The notes under the pieces were generated by a model. It had not been told where the DNA came from. It searched no databases and was given only the letters and a program-made list of their open reading frames with translations. Shown piece after piece: positions 20,101 through 33,560 of a stretch of 64,000 nt of DNA. Each line of letters starts with the position of its first letter. Positions within the stretch are counted from its first letter, which is position 1. The stretch is from Caprimulgus europaeus. Lineage: Eukaryota > Chordata > Aves > Caprimulgiformes > Caprimulgidae. The position numbers and the translations under genes are program-made. Location of the stretch: the NCBI GenBank assembly GCA_907165065.1, contig OU015524.1, forward strand, positions 28,752,295-28,816,294, given 5' to 3'.

Positions 20101-23100
20101 TCTGCAGAGGGATCATCCAGTAAGTTACTTCTAATATTTTCTCCAAATGTCACAGGCCTTTATACAGTTAAAGATAATGCTTTTGAAAATTATAAACAAC
20201 TCTTTTAGATTTTTATGCATGACTGAAAATTCATTTGATGTCGATGAACCTGTTCACTGGAAAATTATAGCAATTTAATAAAAATTCAATAAGAGCAGAA
20301 ACAAGGAAAGAAGGTTTCTTATATCTTTTTGTTAGATATCTAATGTGATTGTTATGGCATGTTACACCAATCAAAAGAAATAGTTTTAGAGTAGCAGTTT
20401 GCTTTTTTTCCCCCCTCATCTTTTTAAAATGAAGATGAAAACTAGAATGTACAAAAGTCATCTAGCAAGAGACTAGCTGAAGGTACAAATTTAAGCAAAG
20501 AATATAGTTATAACAGCCATCAACATGACTATATACTTTGCATTTATTTAAATGTCTATCACAAACTCAATGCCTTTTGATAATCTGACAACTAATTAAA
20601 TTATAAAGTTTCAGAAATGTTAACATCAGTCCTTTAAACATAATTGCTAACTAAATCTCTGGAAAAGCTAAACTGGATTATGTGCAATAGAAATGAAAAG
20701 TCATTGTGCATTAAACCTCTGCAAATGTTGTGTGTATATAATGCATAAATAAGTATTCAACAATTCAAAGACTTGGCACATAAATCTAGGTACTGTAACT
20801 TCTATAAAATGCTGCAACACAGCAAATGCTTATATAGCTCAAAAATTTAAAAGTAACTTCACATTTTTCAGAAAGCAACATATGCACCACTCGGTAGATT
20901 CAGAATGTAGGGTTTGTGATCTGCTGAATTATGGTTTTGGTTGTTTTTTTTTACTTTTAGAGGAGGCAATTCACAAAAAGAAAATGCCTTTGAGCAGCCT
21001 GGGCAATAAATCATGATCGCAGTGTCAAGTTTACATATAGGGGCTTACGTATCAGAAAACTGCAAGCTTTTTTCCATAAGTACAAAGAATAATGCCATTA
21101 ATTGTTAAGAGAAGACTTGTTATACTTGCCCTGTGGGGAACACAACAATACCTTCTAAACTGGAATTTCTATTCAGCCTTCATTATCAAAACCAGAAAGG
21201 ATGCAAACAAAATGTTATGTTACTCCTTGATTCTCTTCAAACTTTCATCACTGTTCAAGAAAAAAATATGTCAATTTTGTGGGAGGAAATGCTATCGTTA
21301 ATAGTCAAAGTAAATGACAGTTTACACAGATTTTGATTTGCCTTCCTATAGTTAAAGATATTTTTATAATAAACAGGAATTTATGAGTTTCATAAGAGGT
21401 TTTTTTAAAGATTAGATATATTTCATTGCCTGGATAAAGGATTATTGGTTGTGATGATAAAGCATATCAACTGCAGACCTCATTTAAAAAGGCTGGATGC
21501 ACCTACAGTAGTCCATAGTTAAAAAGTACTTTCACAGTCAAAAGATGAATAGGTTCAATATGCCAGTTGTTATGTTTCTGATGTTATCCCAAATTATTTT
21601 TTTCTTAGTTATAAAACTAAAACTATTTTTTTTCAGTTCTGTATTTTATACATCCAGTTTTAAGTTGTTAGAATCTTGCTCAGAGTTTTTGCCTTGACAG
21701 TGTATGAGTGAAGCCATTATTTTTCCTCTCAAAGTAGAGGATTTTCAGTATGTGCAGCTTCTTGCTAATATACCAACTGTCATTTAACCTGTATGTGAAA
21801 TAACTGGTTTTAGAAGGGAACAGACAGATCAGCCTCTCCTACACCACCTCTCTCTTCCACTTTGCTGCAGCCAAAGCAGCTTGACTAAATAATTGCTTGA
21901 ACACGTGAGGGGGTTGTCTCATTTCATATAGACTATAGGAAAACCACCTAAATAATTGAAGAATTATTGTAATCTACTTGTGAAAACACTTATCAGAAGT
22001 TAACTAATTAACAGTTCATTTTACATCCCTGGAGCTGTTTTCATCCATTGGTATTGATTTGCATTTTCATGGTAGTTAGGTGACACTTACTCTTTCTGCT
22101 GATATCACACATTTGAAAATCACATTAAATATTTTTAAGAGTTTGGAAAATGTGATGTGGGGAGGACAAATGTGTGACACCAGCAAATCATTCAGTTTAA
22201 TTTTCTCATGATTTTGTCTGTATTACTTTGGATATGATGCAAGGAGGGGGAATGTATCAAAGAGCTGGTTCTACTAATCCAGTCTGGCAGTTGTTCTATG
22301 AATATATGGGTTTTTTCCATTCTTCCCATCTAATGTTGGAGCTGGAGTATTTAGTGTAAGAAAGAGCCCTTTTATGCCAGTAAGTGTTCTGGCTGCTCAG
22401 AGGGATTATTTCCTGACTATTTATGAAGAAAATGAGAAAACTGGAATATGGTATGGATATTGCATTAAAGCTTATTCATCTAACTTAAGGTTTTGAAAAA
22501 ATAGACCTTGTCTCTTGTGAATTAATTCTAACCCCCTTCAGTTGTTTTAACAGTTGCAATCTTGCACAGTTTGGTTACACTGCTTAACTGTCATACATCT
22601 GTTTAATAGGATTATGAGTTAGTTGACCCTTTTCCAATCCCCTTGATGATAATTGGAAGCAAATATGATATTTTTCATGTAAGTAATGCTTAACTTTTTT
22701 TAAATAATGAAAACATTCATGGTAAAGATTCTATATACTAAAATCTTAGTAATATAATAGTAATAATTTAATAAAAGTACAGCCAATCAGCTTTCTACCA
22801 CAAAAAAAAGTCTTTCCATCCAACAGCATTATGGAAGGCATACTGTTATTCCTTCACAAAACACTCCCAGACTGATGATTTTTGAGATGTACTTGGAAAA
22901 TGCTGAGATATAAACTGCTGCACACCAAAGAGGGAAGCAAGAAAACATCATGTTCATGTCTTGCTTTCATAATGAGAGAAATCCAGCTCCATGTGTCCCT
23001 TTTGACAGCACCTGTAAGTTTATGGCAGCGAAAGAGGGGCATCTTTCACATCAGCTGGTCAGATTTTTTGATAGTTGTGGCAGCATGATCAGTAAACTAT

Positions 23101-26100
23101 CATCTCATTCTGCAACTTTCATTTTAAGTATTTAAGTTTTTAGAGACAAGTGAGTACTTGTATCTTTTAGGGGAGAGGAAAGAAGTATCATAGTACTGCT
23201 GGATTCTCTCCCAGTGTGTTAAAAATCAAACAAATACATATTCAATTTTCAAGCAGCACTTGATCATGAGAAACTAGAACAGTATGTTTGATTTTTAGCT
23301 GCTGTGCTGGCAGCCTGTGCCTCTCTGGATGACTACATAGCACACTGATACTTGGCTGACTCTTTGAGTTACTTAATTCTTTATTAATAAGGTACTATGC
23401 CTTCTTTCATACTGAGACTCTATGCTGAGCCATGACCTCTTTAAAAATCAGTGACTTTCCTGTAATAAGCACAGAGAAACAGCATCATTTCATTGGGGTC
23501 TATGGACAGACTCCTCCAGGCTTCACTGGGACCAGGTTTTTGCCCACTTCCAGGGAAGGCCATCTGTATGATCTTATATTAAAGAAACATTGATGAAAAG
23601 GTGTTTTTATGCACCTTTCAAATCTTGCAGGTATTGGAATTTAGAGAGCATATACTCAAAGATTTACTGAAAGTTAAATATTTTCAGAAAAAGAAAAAAA
23701 TCCTTATTCTTCTAGTAGGCAGTATCTCTACTTCTAAAAATTTAGAACAAAATGAAACAAATTAATTGGAAATTGAATAAACGTTTCCAGTTAAGAAACT
23801 TTTTCTAGACTAACATATTGCCTGAATTAGGCTTCCTCTGTAAAAAAGAAACAAAGGGAAATTGTGACATTTCTTTCCAGAGTAGGCTGTTACTGATTCT
23901 GTCTTAAGATATAATTATGCTGACAGCTGAAAGCCTCATATATTGTTGCCTAAGTGCACCGCAGTTTATTCAAAAAATTAAAAGTTCTAGCTGTAATGCT
24001 TTGGTTTTTTGTTTCTTACATATATTTTCCTATATCAACTTTTTCAGGAGTTTGACTCTGAAATGAGGAAAATAATAAGCAAGACACTTCGATTTGTTTC
24101 ACATTATTATGGAGCATCATTACTGGTGTGTATATTAACTTTCTAACTAAGGGTAGAGAAGATGAGCAATATTTGTGTTACAAAACAATATTTTAAAAAA
24201 CAGAAATATAAAACTCCTAGAGAAAATGGGATTTAACTGATTTTACAGTAGCTGTCTTCATAAGCTAATCTGTCAAATGTGTTACAAGTATTGGCAGGGG
24301 ACAGACGGATATACCTTACGAACAAATGACCTACATCATTCCTAGTGTCAGCAAAACCTAATGAAAATAATTATTTGTTTCTGTATTAAGTTTACGGCAC
24401 ATCTGGCAAAATTTTTTGGTACAAGAAAGGAGAACACAAAAAACAATCACCCAGGACAGAATTAGAGAACTGACCTTTTTGGTAGAAGTATGAACTTGTA
24501 TCTAGTGACCTGGATTCGGTAGATTTAAAAACCTAGATCCAAGGTCTTGTCTTCACAGCAGTTTAAGCATTCCAGATTATCACATTTACAGTGTTGAAGA
24601 AAAAAGGCAGGGATTTTTTACAGTAATGAGTAGGAACTGACAACTACCAGGACAATGAAGTATTTATGGGGTATATAAATTGATTTTGAGTTTGGCAGAT
24701 CATCTCCCAAGTAAAGGCAGAAACATGCATGATGCTCAGGTTCGCAATCCAAAAAAGCTGCCTTCTGGGCTCTCTCTGCATCAGAAGGTGGTTCTGACTG
24801 TATCAACTATAATTTAGGTAATAAATAATATTTAATAGTGGCTTATTTTGATTACCAAAGAACTTATGTTTGCTTTAAATTGCTATAATCACAGCATGTC
24901 CTTTTGCATCCATGTAAAATTATACAGCTTTTGTACTTTGGCACGTGAATTCATCTTTCATTAACTGAGAATAGAATACAAATGTCTTGATCTTTTTTTT
25001 TTAAGTATTTAAGCATTACTGTAATTAAAATGAAGAACTAGTAACCTAAAACTCTTTGGCTGCTAAATCCTGATTTGCACTGAAATGAGTGGGAGAAACT
25101 TCATTTCCCACAGGAGAGATCTGACTTCTTTCTCAAAGATGTGAATCTGTTGGGACATAAAAGTCCTTAGACAGGAATAAGCACGCTGCTTGAGAAGATA
25201 TTCTGGGAGCTGCTTTCTGATAAATCTGTACTGATTCTGCCAGTGTCAAGGTGCTTTTAGGATGTGTGAACAATTTTAGTTATTAATTACATTTCTAGGT
25301 GTTTACGGTATTCTGGATAATTTTTAATGTAGTTTAAACTCTTAATAACCCATTAGTCTTGGGAAAAAATTATGTCTCAATGTGCATACTTCAAAACTTG
25401 TGAATCAATATTTTAAAATTTATTCTTTAATCTTTATTTATGCTATGTTTCATTTAAGCTTTCTTGATCTATATATTCAGTGACAAATACATTCATGCTT
25501 TGGAAAGGGAGGATAAGATTTTTATTCTAGTAAATTTGGTGCACATATACCAAATTTATTGAGGTCAGGAATTAGCTAGGCTTTATCTGAAATCCTCTAT
25601 GCAGATGACAACATAATATTTCTATGCTGGAAGATCATAATGTGTATTTTGTTTTCTGATTCATTTAGTTTACCAGTAAATCTGAGGCTCTCCTGCTGAA
25701 AGCCCGTGTTCTTATTAATCACTTGGCATTTGGCTGTGATAAAAGGTAACGTAATTATTGTACAACTATTAAATGTCTTGTCCAGAGTCTAAAAGTACTT
25801 AATAAAAAATATTTTCATCACTATTTTTGTTTTGTTTTGTTTTCTTAAATATGATCTCTGAAAGGTTCTTGTTCATGGACTTTTACTCTCGTGTCTCAGC
25901 TGCCTGTCTCTGCACAGGACAGTGCCAACTCCTTGCTTCTGATCCCAAAACTGATGGATTAGAAACATGGGCACCACTAGAATTGAGTGGATTTTTATTT
26001 ACATGTATCTGTATGCAAAGCCCTGTAGGAGTGTAGTCTTGGCTAGAATAATGTCATTTTTCATTGATTGATAAACTCTCACTTAATAAATTCTCTTTTT

Positions 26101-29100
26101 TCTGTTTAGCAAGTCTGTATCAGTGGATCACAACAAACCTCTGTTCATACCAGCAGGCCTGGATTCGCTGAGCCAAATAGGTTAGGACTTTTCCTGTTCA
26201 TCATGTCTGTTGCTGAATTGTTTTTGAAAATGAGAAAAAATTTCAAGCAAATAAAAAATAGTTAAATTATAGCACTTCAGCATCTGTTTTGACAGTTTAT
26301 GGAAGGAAATGGCTCAGAAAGTTTAAAATTATGATTTTTTATATTATTGAGAATTACTTGTGCAGTTTTCTTAGGTAGTTTAATAAATTATCAGGATTAC
26401 TTCAAATAGTAAAGTACCAACAATCTTAGTTCTGAAAGAAAATATAATATCAATACCACTCAGCCCGTTTCATGTTAGGAGATCAGTGTTTTTTCAAACT
26501 CATTGCAGCTTGTTGCTGTAGAAGATAAAAAATTAGATGGATCATTATCCAAAATGCTTTGATAATTTATGTTGTTATGACAACATACTTGCATTACTTG
26601 GTGCTGTGCTGTAATCCTTAGGACCACCACCTGCCTCTGATAGCAATATTGGAAAGCTGCGTGCAAACACACCGTTGGAACTGTGGAAAAAAGTATTTGA
26701 GAAAACATTTCCTCCCAAGGTAGGTATTCACATGTCTGCTGAACAGCTTCTTTTGTCATAGAATAGTAGTAATCTCACTATGAAGCTCTGTCTTTCAAGT
26801 CCAGGCACTGGAATTTCAGTTTCACTTAGCAGTTCCGTTTCGTACAACTTTTTTAATTAATACTTTTTTAAAAGATGCAGATTTGTATGTAGTGGTGCTT
26901 TGATTATTAGCTTCTGCATCTTCAGTCACCGTCCTACATTTAGTAATAATGAAAGTACTGATATAACTCCCTGTTTTTTTCCAAAGTTATACCATTGCCT
27001 TTCATTATATTGAGACACAAGCTGCACTCAACATTTTTGGAATTTTATAAGGTGACGTATTCCCTAATGCCTAAACTAAATGACAGTCACATTCCGAGAT
27101 GGGAGCTCTTCCTGGCTGTCACAAGCCACTGATACTTGTTCTCCTAGGGCATGAGGCTTTGAACAAGGCAAGTGTGTTAAGGGTTCCTTGCCAAAATCTG
27201 TCACTTTGCTATAGGACGTGTTTGGATTTGCAAGGTAATCCCTTGGCACCTATGTAGTGACAAATCTTGTAAGTGTTTCAGAAGTTTCTTGTCCCAAGAG
27301 GCAAACCTCCAAATACTTCTGTGCAATAAAAGTAATTGCTGTTGTTAGGAAATCAAAATTGTTTTCTATTTGACCTGAGCAAATACAGACTGCTGCTTTC
27401 TCCTTGTGTAGTAGACTGTATCACAGTTCTTTATCCCTGTCCATTTCCTGCCCTAAGGCTTACCTGGGCAGGCAAGGAAGTCAGTCAGGGCTATGAAACT
27501 GTGCCTTAAATTATGGTGCACAAACTGGGCTTTTTCTAGTTTTTGGTCTATGGATCTCCATTCTTGGTGAGAAGGAGTTGAACTTCACCCTTTTCCATTC
27601 ATTGACTGCTATATATCAAAGGCTACAAATTATTTTAGGAGGTGTGTGACCAGAAGAAATGATTACTAAGATGCCATTCTCAGTACAGTATGCCCCAACA
27701 TGATAAAGACTAAACTTTACTTTTCAAAAATTACACAGGACTGTTATTTTTCATGTAACTTTTGCTCATAGCCTTTTAAACCACAATAAACAAACCTTCC
27801 CCAACCCCCCATACCATAACTCCTGAACTCCCCCTGAAACACCTGGAGAAATTAATACATTTCTCATCTTGCAAGCTCCCTCAGTGTTCTAAGGTATCAG
27901 TCTAATTAAAGAAGATTGGCCAAGTAGATTCCCAGTCTTCTGTTTTGGTTCCAAAATATGCTTTAAACTTTAAAGCTGGTTTTATGCATTGCAAATTTAT
28001 TTTTCCATCACCTCATCTAATAATTATTATAATTCTGCTTTATTTTATTCCATCATTTGTATCATTGACTTATTGCTACTTTCCATTTGTTATGAGAAAG
28101 GAAAAATCTGCAGGACATTTTAAAAGAAAATCTTATTTGATAGTGTTTCTTTCTTTTAGTGTATTTTCTTCTTTGGAATTTCAATTTAACCTTATAGCTC
28201 CCTTGAGGTTAGTAAATTAAATTTCAAGTGTTTGGCAAAAAGATAGCAATCAATTTCTCAGATATTGAAATAACACTGCTGGTAACCAGAACTGAATTCT
28301 AGTCTTGATTATTAAATGCTCTGGCAAGAGCAACCTTAACCCAAATGTCATGGGCTAGAAAGGATATTTTCATTTTGAGGAGAGAATAATAAAAAACTAC
28401 CAAATAGAATATTTTCTTTCCTTTCAGATCTAGCTGCACTATTACTTTCTCAGCATTTTACCAATTTAAGATAATATATCCTATGTTTTATCTAATCTGT
28501 ATCCTATAGCACAAAATTCTTCCATAACTATAAATACAAGAATTTAATACATTTGTAATAAAAGCAAAATATTTCCACTGGATCCACAGAGTGGCATTTT
28601 CTTGTTAAAAGAACAGATAATTATAATAATAAATTTTACCATTTGGGTTTTTATCATTTCTTCTTTCAGAGTTTATGCGACCTACAAGATGCCAAGGACC
28701 CTGCGCAGGATTTACAATATGCTGAGTATGAAGTTGATGTCATGAGAGCTCAAAAAAACCAGGTGTGTGGTTGTTCTCCAGTTGCTGTTCACTGTCAGGT
28801 GTTCCAGAACCAGCAGCACTCCTGAATTAATTGTAGAATATACTTGTAGCCCACTTTTTGCCTTTAAATAACTTCAACTTTAGTAGCAGTTTGGGGTTTG
28901 TTTTTTTCCATTGGTAGATATTAAGCAGGTAAAGCATTGTTAGATCTCAAAGTTTTGACTCTGTGGTTCCTTTAGAAATTAATAATTCAAATTTTCCCTC
29001 TAGCTTTCTTCCAGAACTATTTCATTAAAATAATATTGAAGCAAAGCTGTGAAACTTTCTTGGCATCAGCTTCTTCATTGCTGCACTCTCATTTGGGTGT

Positions 29101-32100
29101 TGACTAGCAGGAAGTCTAGGAAGTGGTATCAAGGTTTGGGGTGGGGGCTGTTTACTTTTTTAATTTTTGTCTTGCATCTCCAAAACATTTTATTTAATCT
29201 GGAAAGGTACTGAGATGATAACGTATCTGACTCGAGTTTGCAGGCTATGTACGTTTTATCTTAAACAGAGTGAACAGAATTATTCCACATAGTGATATTT
29301 GGCTTAACCCCTGAATTCCACGAAAGACCTTTAGTGGAGAAAGTGTCTTTTATTTTTTCTTACTAATTTTGAAATGTTCCTCATTTCCCTGCATTTGTGG
29401 TGAACTAATTTTATAGCAAAATTCTGTGGCGAACTAGACAAAGGTTGGAGCATTGCCATATGGGTATCGCTGTATAACATCATGTGAACAGAAATACTGT
29501 GATTCATCAGTATCATAGGGGTGGGGCTGTTAAAGTCACTCCAAGATTTGTGGGGTTTTTTTTGTTTGGAAGAAGTATCACATACTTATTCTGGAAACTC
29601 TCTATTTCATATAGATTCATTTGTTTCACACACAGAAAATTCTTTGCTAGAATTACCGAGAAACATTCCACTCTGTTCTTGCAGCCGATACGTGGGCTAT
29701 TTGTACACCGTTTAACTTCTTGGACCAAGTTACTGTAGTTAAAGGAGATTTTTCTAACGGTGCTTTAAGATGATGAACTGTACCAAACTAGATCTCATAT
29801 GCTTTTGCAGTCCCCCACTCTTAAGATGAAAGGCAGTTTTATTGAATTGCACTGCAGTTAATCTCAACTAACCCTAAAATGCTGTGGCAAATTTCATCTT
29901 TTTGCACGCTTGTAAAAGAAAGCCAAAGGATTCCATTGGTACTGCCATCATGGTTTTGTAGAGTTTAGTTAGATTGCCTAAGGATAGTTACCTGATCCAA
30001 AGAAACACATTAATAATGTAAAAGAATAAAGCAATTTCAAGAATCTCCTGCAGTCTTTGAACTTGCACATTACCTGTAATATCCTGTTAATGTAGGCATC
30101 AGTTCGGAATTTCTGTTACATCAAGAGCAGTCTTAGAAATAATTAAAATTTGTAAAGCACATTGCTTTTGGAATTTATAATGTAATCTCATACTCAGTAT
30201 ATCTATATATCTCAAAATAACTGTATGGTGTACTAGGTTTGTTATTTTCAGATAATACTTAGGTCTTGCAAAAGAAGATACTGGTATGTGTTGATTAAAT
30301 CATACAGGAAATTATTAATTTTCTGGTTTTAAACAAAAGAGACAGGCTTTTAGAATCTTAATCTGTTCAAGGGCATTGCAAACCAGTGTAGCTTCTTTTA
30401 GTTGGACTAGGCCAAGTAATTTGAGCATTAAAGAGAAAATTACTTTTGTTATCTGCAGCTATTTTCTAAACTTCTCCATCATGAAGTTCAATTATTACAA
30501 GATTATTTGCACATTAATAAAATGTTTTATACTCCAAGAATTTAATTCAATTTGAAATGCACCAAGATAGCAATATACATCTAAAAGAAGATAAGCCTGT
30601 AGTTGCAGTGATTCTTGAAATGTCTTTGGATTTCCTAGTTATATGAAAAGTGGCACAAAAATCTTATTTTAAAGCAATATTTTAAATGCTTTGTAAGTCT
30701 GACATTATTTATAGACTCTCATGATATCTATTGTGCAGGAGGAACAGTATATTAAGATGTTTAATATGCAACATGTTGCTAATGAAATTATTGGACATAA
30801 TGCAAAATCAAAGTTTCATATGATGACTGTGTATTTTAAAATCATTTAAGTAAGCACAAGTTATCATTTTTCTAGGTTACTTTCGGTTAATTAATATCCC
30901 ACTTTGGACTCTAGATGATAACCAGTTTGCTTGTTTATCTCCAAGATAAGCCTTAAAGGAAAATAAACACAAAAACATTGCAACAGAAACAAAATATAGC
31001 CCCTGTCACTGTGTCTGATAGAAGGACCAGCATACCTGACTGACATTGCTCAATAATATTGTAATAGATCTATACATAACTGGTGATACAAAGTTTAATT
31101 ATATCAATTCCAACTTTGCAACCTTGGTTGAAGGGTTTGCCTGCAGATAGGGTTTGTATACTCCAGCAGAGTAAAAGGTTAAATTCTCAAGTTTAAAATT
31201 AGAAGACATTTTTTTTTAAAAAGTACAGAAACAAGAAAGTACCTGGCTCACTCCCACATGCTGGCTAACAGCAGGTATTTATCTGATAAGTTTTTTGGCT
31301 GTAGAAGTTGAGAGTCCAGCTCATCAGCACTCTGTCACAAGTGTGTTTTCTTTTAGACTTGATTATTTTGCCTCCTTAATGTTTTCTGAGTTAACTGTGA
31401 GACCTACCTCTCTATTTCTATAACATCTCACAAGGAAGCGTAGCCCTATTTCCCCTAAAATAGGAGTGACCTAGTTAACCATGTCACTCACAGCTGAAAG
31501 CCATCTCGGTGTCAGATCTGCAGCTGTCTGAGATTGGGACTATGTTGTTCAACAGAATGAGAGCTGTATTTTTTCAGCATATTTCTCCGACATGACCATA
31601 TTGCAGAACTTCAGGAGACAATTTCAATCTCATTCATGAAACCATGTCCAAACGGGTACAGGAGATTTTAAAAAAACCCAAACAAACAAAAACCAAAGAG
31701 CATTATTAGAGCACTGTTATTAAATTTCCTACTGCAGTTTTGTGCTTAAGATTTTTAATCCTTGCTTTAGTACTTGGTTATTTTCACCATGTTCCAGATT
31801 GAGGATACTTTCAGTAAGAAACTGCATGAAAAAGAAAGTTAAAGTCACGTCAGTCCCTCAGAACTGAGGAAATGCAACAATTAAGGCTTTTACTACAATC
31901 TTAATTTTTCCTCCTTGTTTGCAGACATTATAGTATTGTCTTTAATTATATGATCATATACTATTTTGCTGATGTCTCAATTCAATTGTTCAGTGTTTCT
32001 TTTCATCATCCTTATTCTTTGTGTATTTTATTTCTCAACCTGCCATTCAGACACTTCAATGAACACAAAAGTATTAATTTTTTTTCTCTGAGAATGTGTG

Positions 32101-33021
32101 GTAATATTATCTCACAAACATCAGTTAAGTCTTCTACCCAATCCCTTAATGAGATTAGGTATGATTTTCCCCATTTGACAGTTGAAGAATTTATGGAAAC
32201 ACAGAAGTACAGAAGCATTAAGGTTAAAAAAAAAAAAAGAATAAAAATCCACTTTATGACAGTGTTGAGACATCTAGGACAACTTGCTAGCCATAATAAA
32301 TTTTAAATCACTCAGAGCATGTTGAAAGGATATTTAAATTGTAATTATTAATTCTTTGTAAATCTGATCTGTGCCCCTACACTTGGTACCCAGAAAAGAA
32401 AGCAAGCACAATGCTAGCAGGAACATTTTGGTGTGCTTTGAGATATAATCTTTTGCAGGATCATCTTTCAGTTTGGAGAGAGGATCTCTTAGCTGATAGT
32501 ACAGTTACAGTATATTCCAGAATTCTGCTTATGTTTCAGCAGAGGACTTTGAGCAGGAAGGTACCCTTTTTCAGAACAGTCACTATAGTGATCTTCAAGC
32601 TGTATTTGAAAGATTTTTCTATTACATTTCTGACTTATGGGGAGTTATTTTGCTTTCTATTTTACCTGAAACTAAGGAAGTGTACTTTCCTGACAGCATT
32701 TACCCTCCTGAGTAACTGAATTTGTTAAAAAAAGCTAAGTATCTAGACCTAAATAAATAAAATAAAATCTGGCTGCCTATGTGAGAGCAAGTGTGGGAAA
32801 AATTATAGCACTTTTAGTATAATTTTTTTTAAAATTAATTACATATAGTACCTGCTTTTCTGCAGTGCAAAATGTTTATATATGCTTTAAATGGTAGGTG
32901 GCTAATGTATGTAATGAGGAGATGAGATTAATACATATGTATGTTTCTGTTGTAGGAACTTGAACAATACAAAAGAAATGCCTCTAAATCCTGGAAAGAA
33001 ATGGATTTTGACCCTGATTGA
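14139..33021 (+). CDS. DYNC2LI1: DYNC2LI1, cytoplasmic dynein-2 light intermediate chain 1 (complete)
   Basis: This protein is a subunit of dynein-2, which drives retrograde intraflagellar transport in cilia; it stabilises and binds the DYNC2H1 heavy chain. Thirteen exons join without a frame break (14139-14152, 14847-14964, 16187-16221, 16624-16693, 17711-17799, 19933-20119, 22610-22678, 24048-24125, 25669-25745, 26110-26180, 26622-26719, 28670-28762, 32956-33021) to give 354 residues; the mammalian protein is about 351. The Ras-like fold shows a P-loop GSKNGGKTT (residues 40-48), the block [15 protein letters not shown], and GSKYD (187-191) at the base-recognition position. A C-terminal [15 protein letters not shown] motif precedes the stop. 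All introns are GT-AG. I saw no mobile element or gene in the introns; the longest, 28763-32955, holds only chance open frames. Confidence 0.97.
14847..14964 (+). CDS. DYNC2LI1: DYNC2LI1 coding exon 2
   Basis: Residues 5-44, acceptor ccaactag, donor ggg/gtaatg. It encodes [15 protein letters not shown] and the first half of the P-loop, GSKNG. Confidence 0.96.
16187..16221 (+). CDS. DYNC2LI1: DYNC2LI1 coding exon 3
   Basis: A 35-bp micro-exon for residues 45-55, [11 protein letters not shown], which completes the P-loop with its lysine and threonine. Acceptor atttccag, donor ag/gtatgt. Confidence 0.96.
16624..16693 (+). CDS. DYNC2LI1: DYNC2LI1 coding exon 4
   Basis: Residues 56-79, including [20 protein letters not shown], a strongly conserved block of the family. 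Acceptor ttgcgtag, donor aca/gtgagt. Confidence 0.96.
17711..17799 (+). CDS. DYNC2LI1: DYNC2LI1 coding exon 5
   Basis: Residues 80-108, including [18 protein letters not shown], the switch-II-like region. Acceptor ttttacag, donor ag/gtaagt. Confidence 0.96.
19933..20119 (+). CDS. DYNC2LI1: DYNC2LI1 coding exon 6
   Basis: Residues 109-171, the largest exon. It starts with [17 protein letters not shown] and continues into a charged helical stretch. Acceptor tttaacag, donor cca/gtaagt. Confidence 0.96.
22610..22678 (+). CDS. DYNC2LI1: DYNC2LI1 coding exon 7
   Basis: Residues 172-194 with [22 protein letters not shown] takes the place of the NKxD base-binding motif. Acceptor tttaatag, donor cat/gtaagt. 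Confidence 0.96.
24048..24125 (+). CDS. DYNC2LI1: DYNC2LI1 coding exon 8
   Basis: Residues 195-220, ending [14 protein letters not shown]. Acceptor tttttcag, donor ctg/gtgtgt. Confidence 0.96.
25669..25745 (+). CDS. DYNC2LI1: DYNC2LI1 coding exon 9
   Basis: Residues 221-245, [20 protein letters not shown] and on. Acceptor tcatttag, donor ag/gtaacg. Confidence 0.96.
26110..26180 (+). CDS. DYNC2LI1: DYNC2LI1 coding exon 10
   Basis: Residues 246-269 with [16 protein letters not shown]. Acceptor ctgtttag, donor ag/gttagg. Confidence 0.96.
26622..26719 (+). CDS. DYNC2LI1: DYNC2LI1 coding exon 11
   Basis: Residues 270-302 with [15 protein letters not shown]. Acceptor atccttag, donor aag/gtaggt. 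Confidence 0.96.
28670..28762 (+). CDS. DYNC2LI1: DYNC2LI1 coding exon 12
   Basis: Residues 303-333 with [18 protein letters not shown]. Acceptor tctttcag, donor cag/gtgtgt. Confidence 0.96.
32956..33021 (+). CDS. DYNC2LI1: DYNC2LI1 coding exon 13 with stop
   Basis: Residues 334-354 and TGA at 33019-33021, after a 4.2-kb intron. Acceptor gttgtag. The short acidic C terminus is typical of the family. Confidence 0.95.
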   Translation, partial: ELEQYKRNASKSWKEMDFDPD

Positions 33022-33560
33022 CGAACTGCTACAGGTGTCTTCAGTTTAACATTTACAAAAGTATTAAATAATTTTAACATTATAATAGCAATTTAATCTA
33101 GTGCAGTTGAAAAAATACAGTATCAAACTACAAAATTAAAATTTATTAAGCATTACTGTTACTATTTTACATAATATTTTAGCTGTTTATTCATTCAGCC
33201 CAACTTTAAGTATATCTTGGTACTGACACAGAGTTTTAAAAAAGGGGGAGAAAGGAATTCTAGATTATTCAGAGATAGGTTTGAATATGAAGACTGGCAG
33301 TAGTCAGTTCTACCTGTTTTGTAAGTTATAACACATTATTTCATTTATTTTGGAATGCTTCTGCCCTAAATGTATTTAAAACTAAACAAGTTTTCACCCT
33401 CAAAATATGAAAGTGCATAGTAAAGTGCTAGGCCTCTTTTCCTAGTTCCTTGCATATATAATTCAAAAGCAAATCTTAAGAATATATTTGCATCATTGTT
33501 TGATGTATTTGAACAGGATAGTTGCACAAAAACTGGCAGAATAAAGTGGAATTAAAACCA
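33022..33560 (+). other. DYNC2LI1: DYNC2LI1 3' UTR
   Basis: AT-rich sequence after the stop. The first clear AATAAA is at 33540-33545, so the transcript probably ends shortly after. No other element is seen here. Confidence 0.5.

Noticed and set aside
32411-32719. 102-codon open frame in the last DYNC2LI1 intron
   Set aside because: No recognisable domain and no splice context; probably chance.
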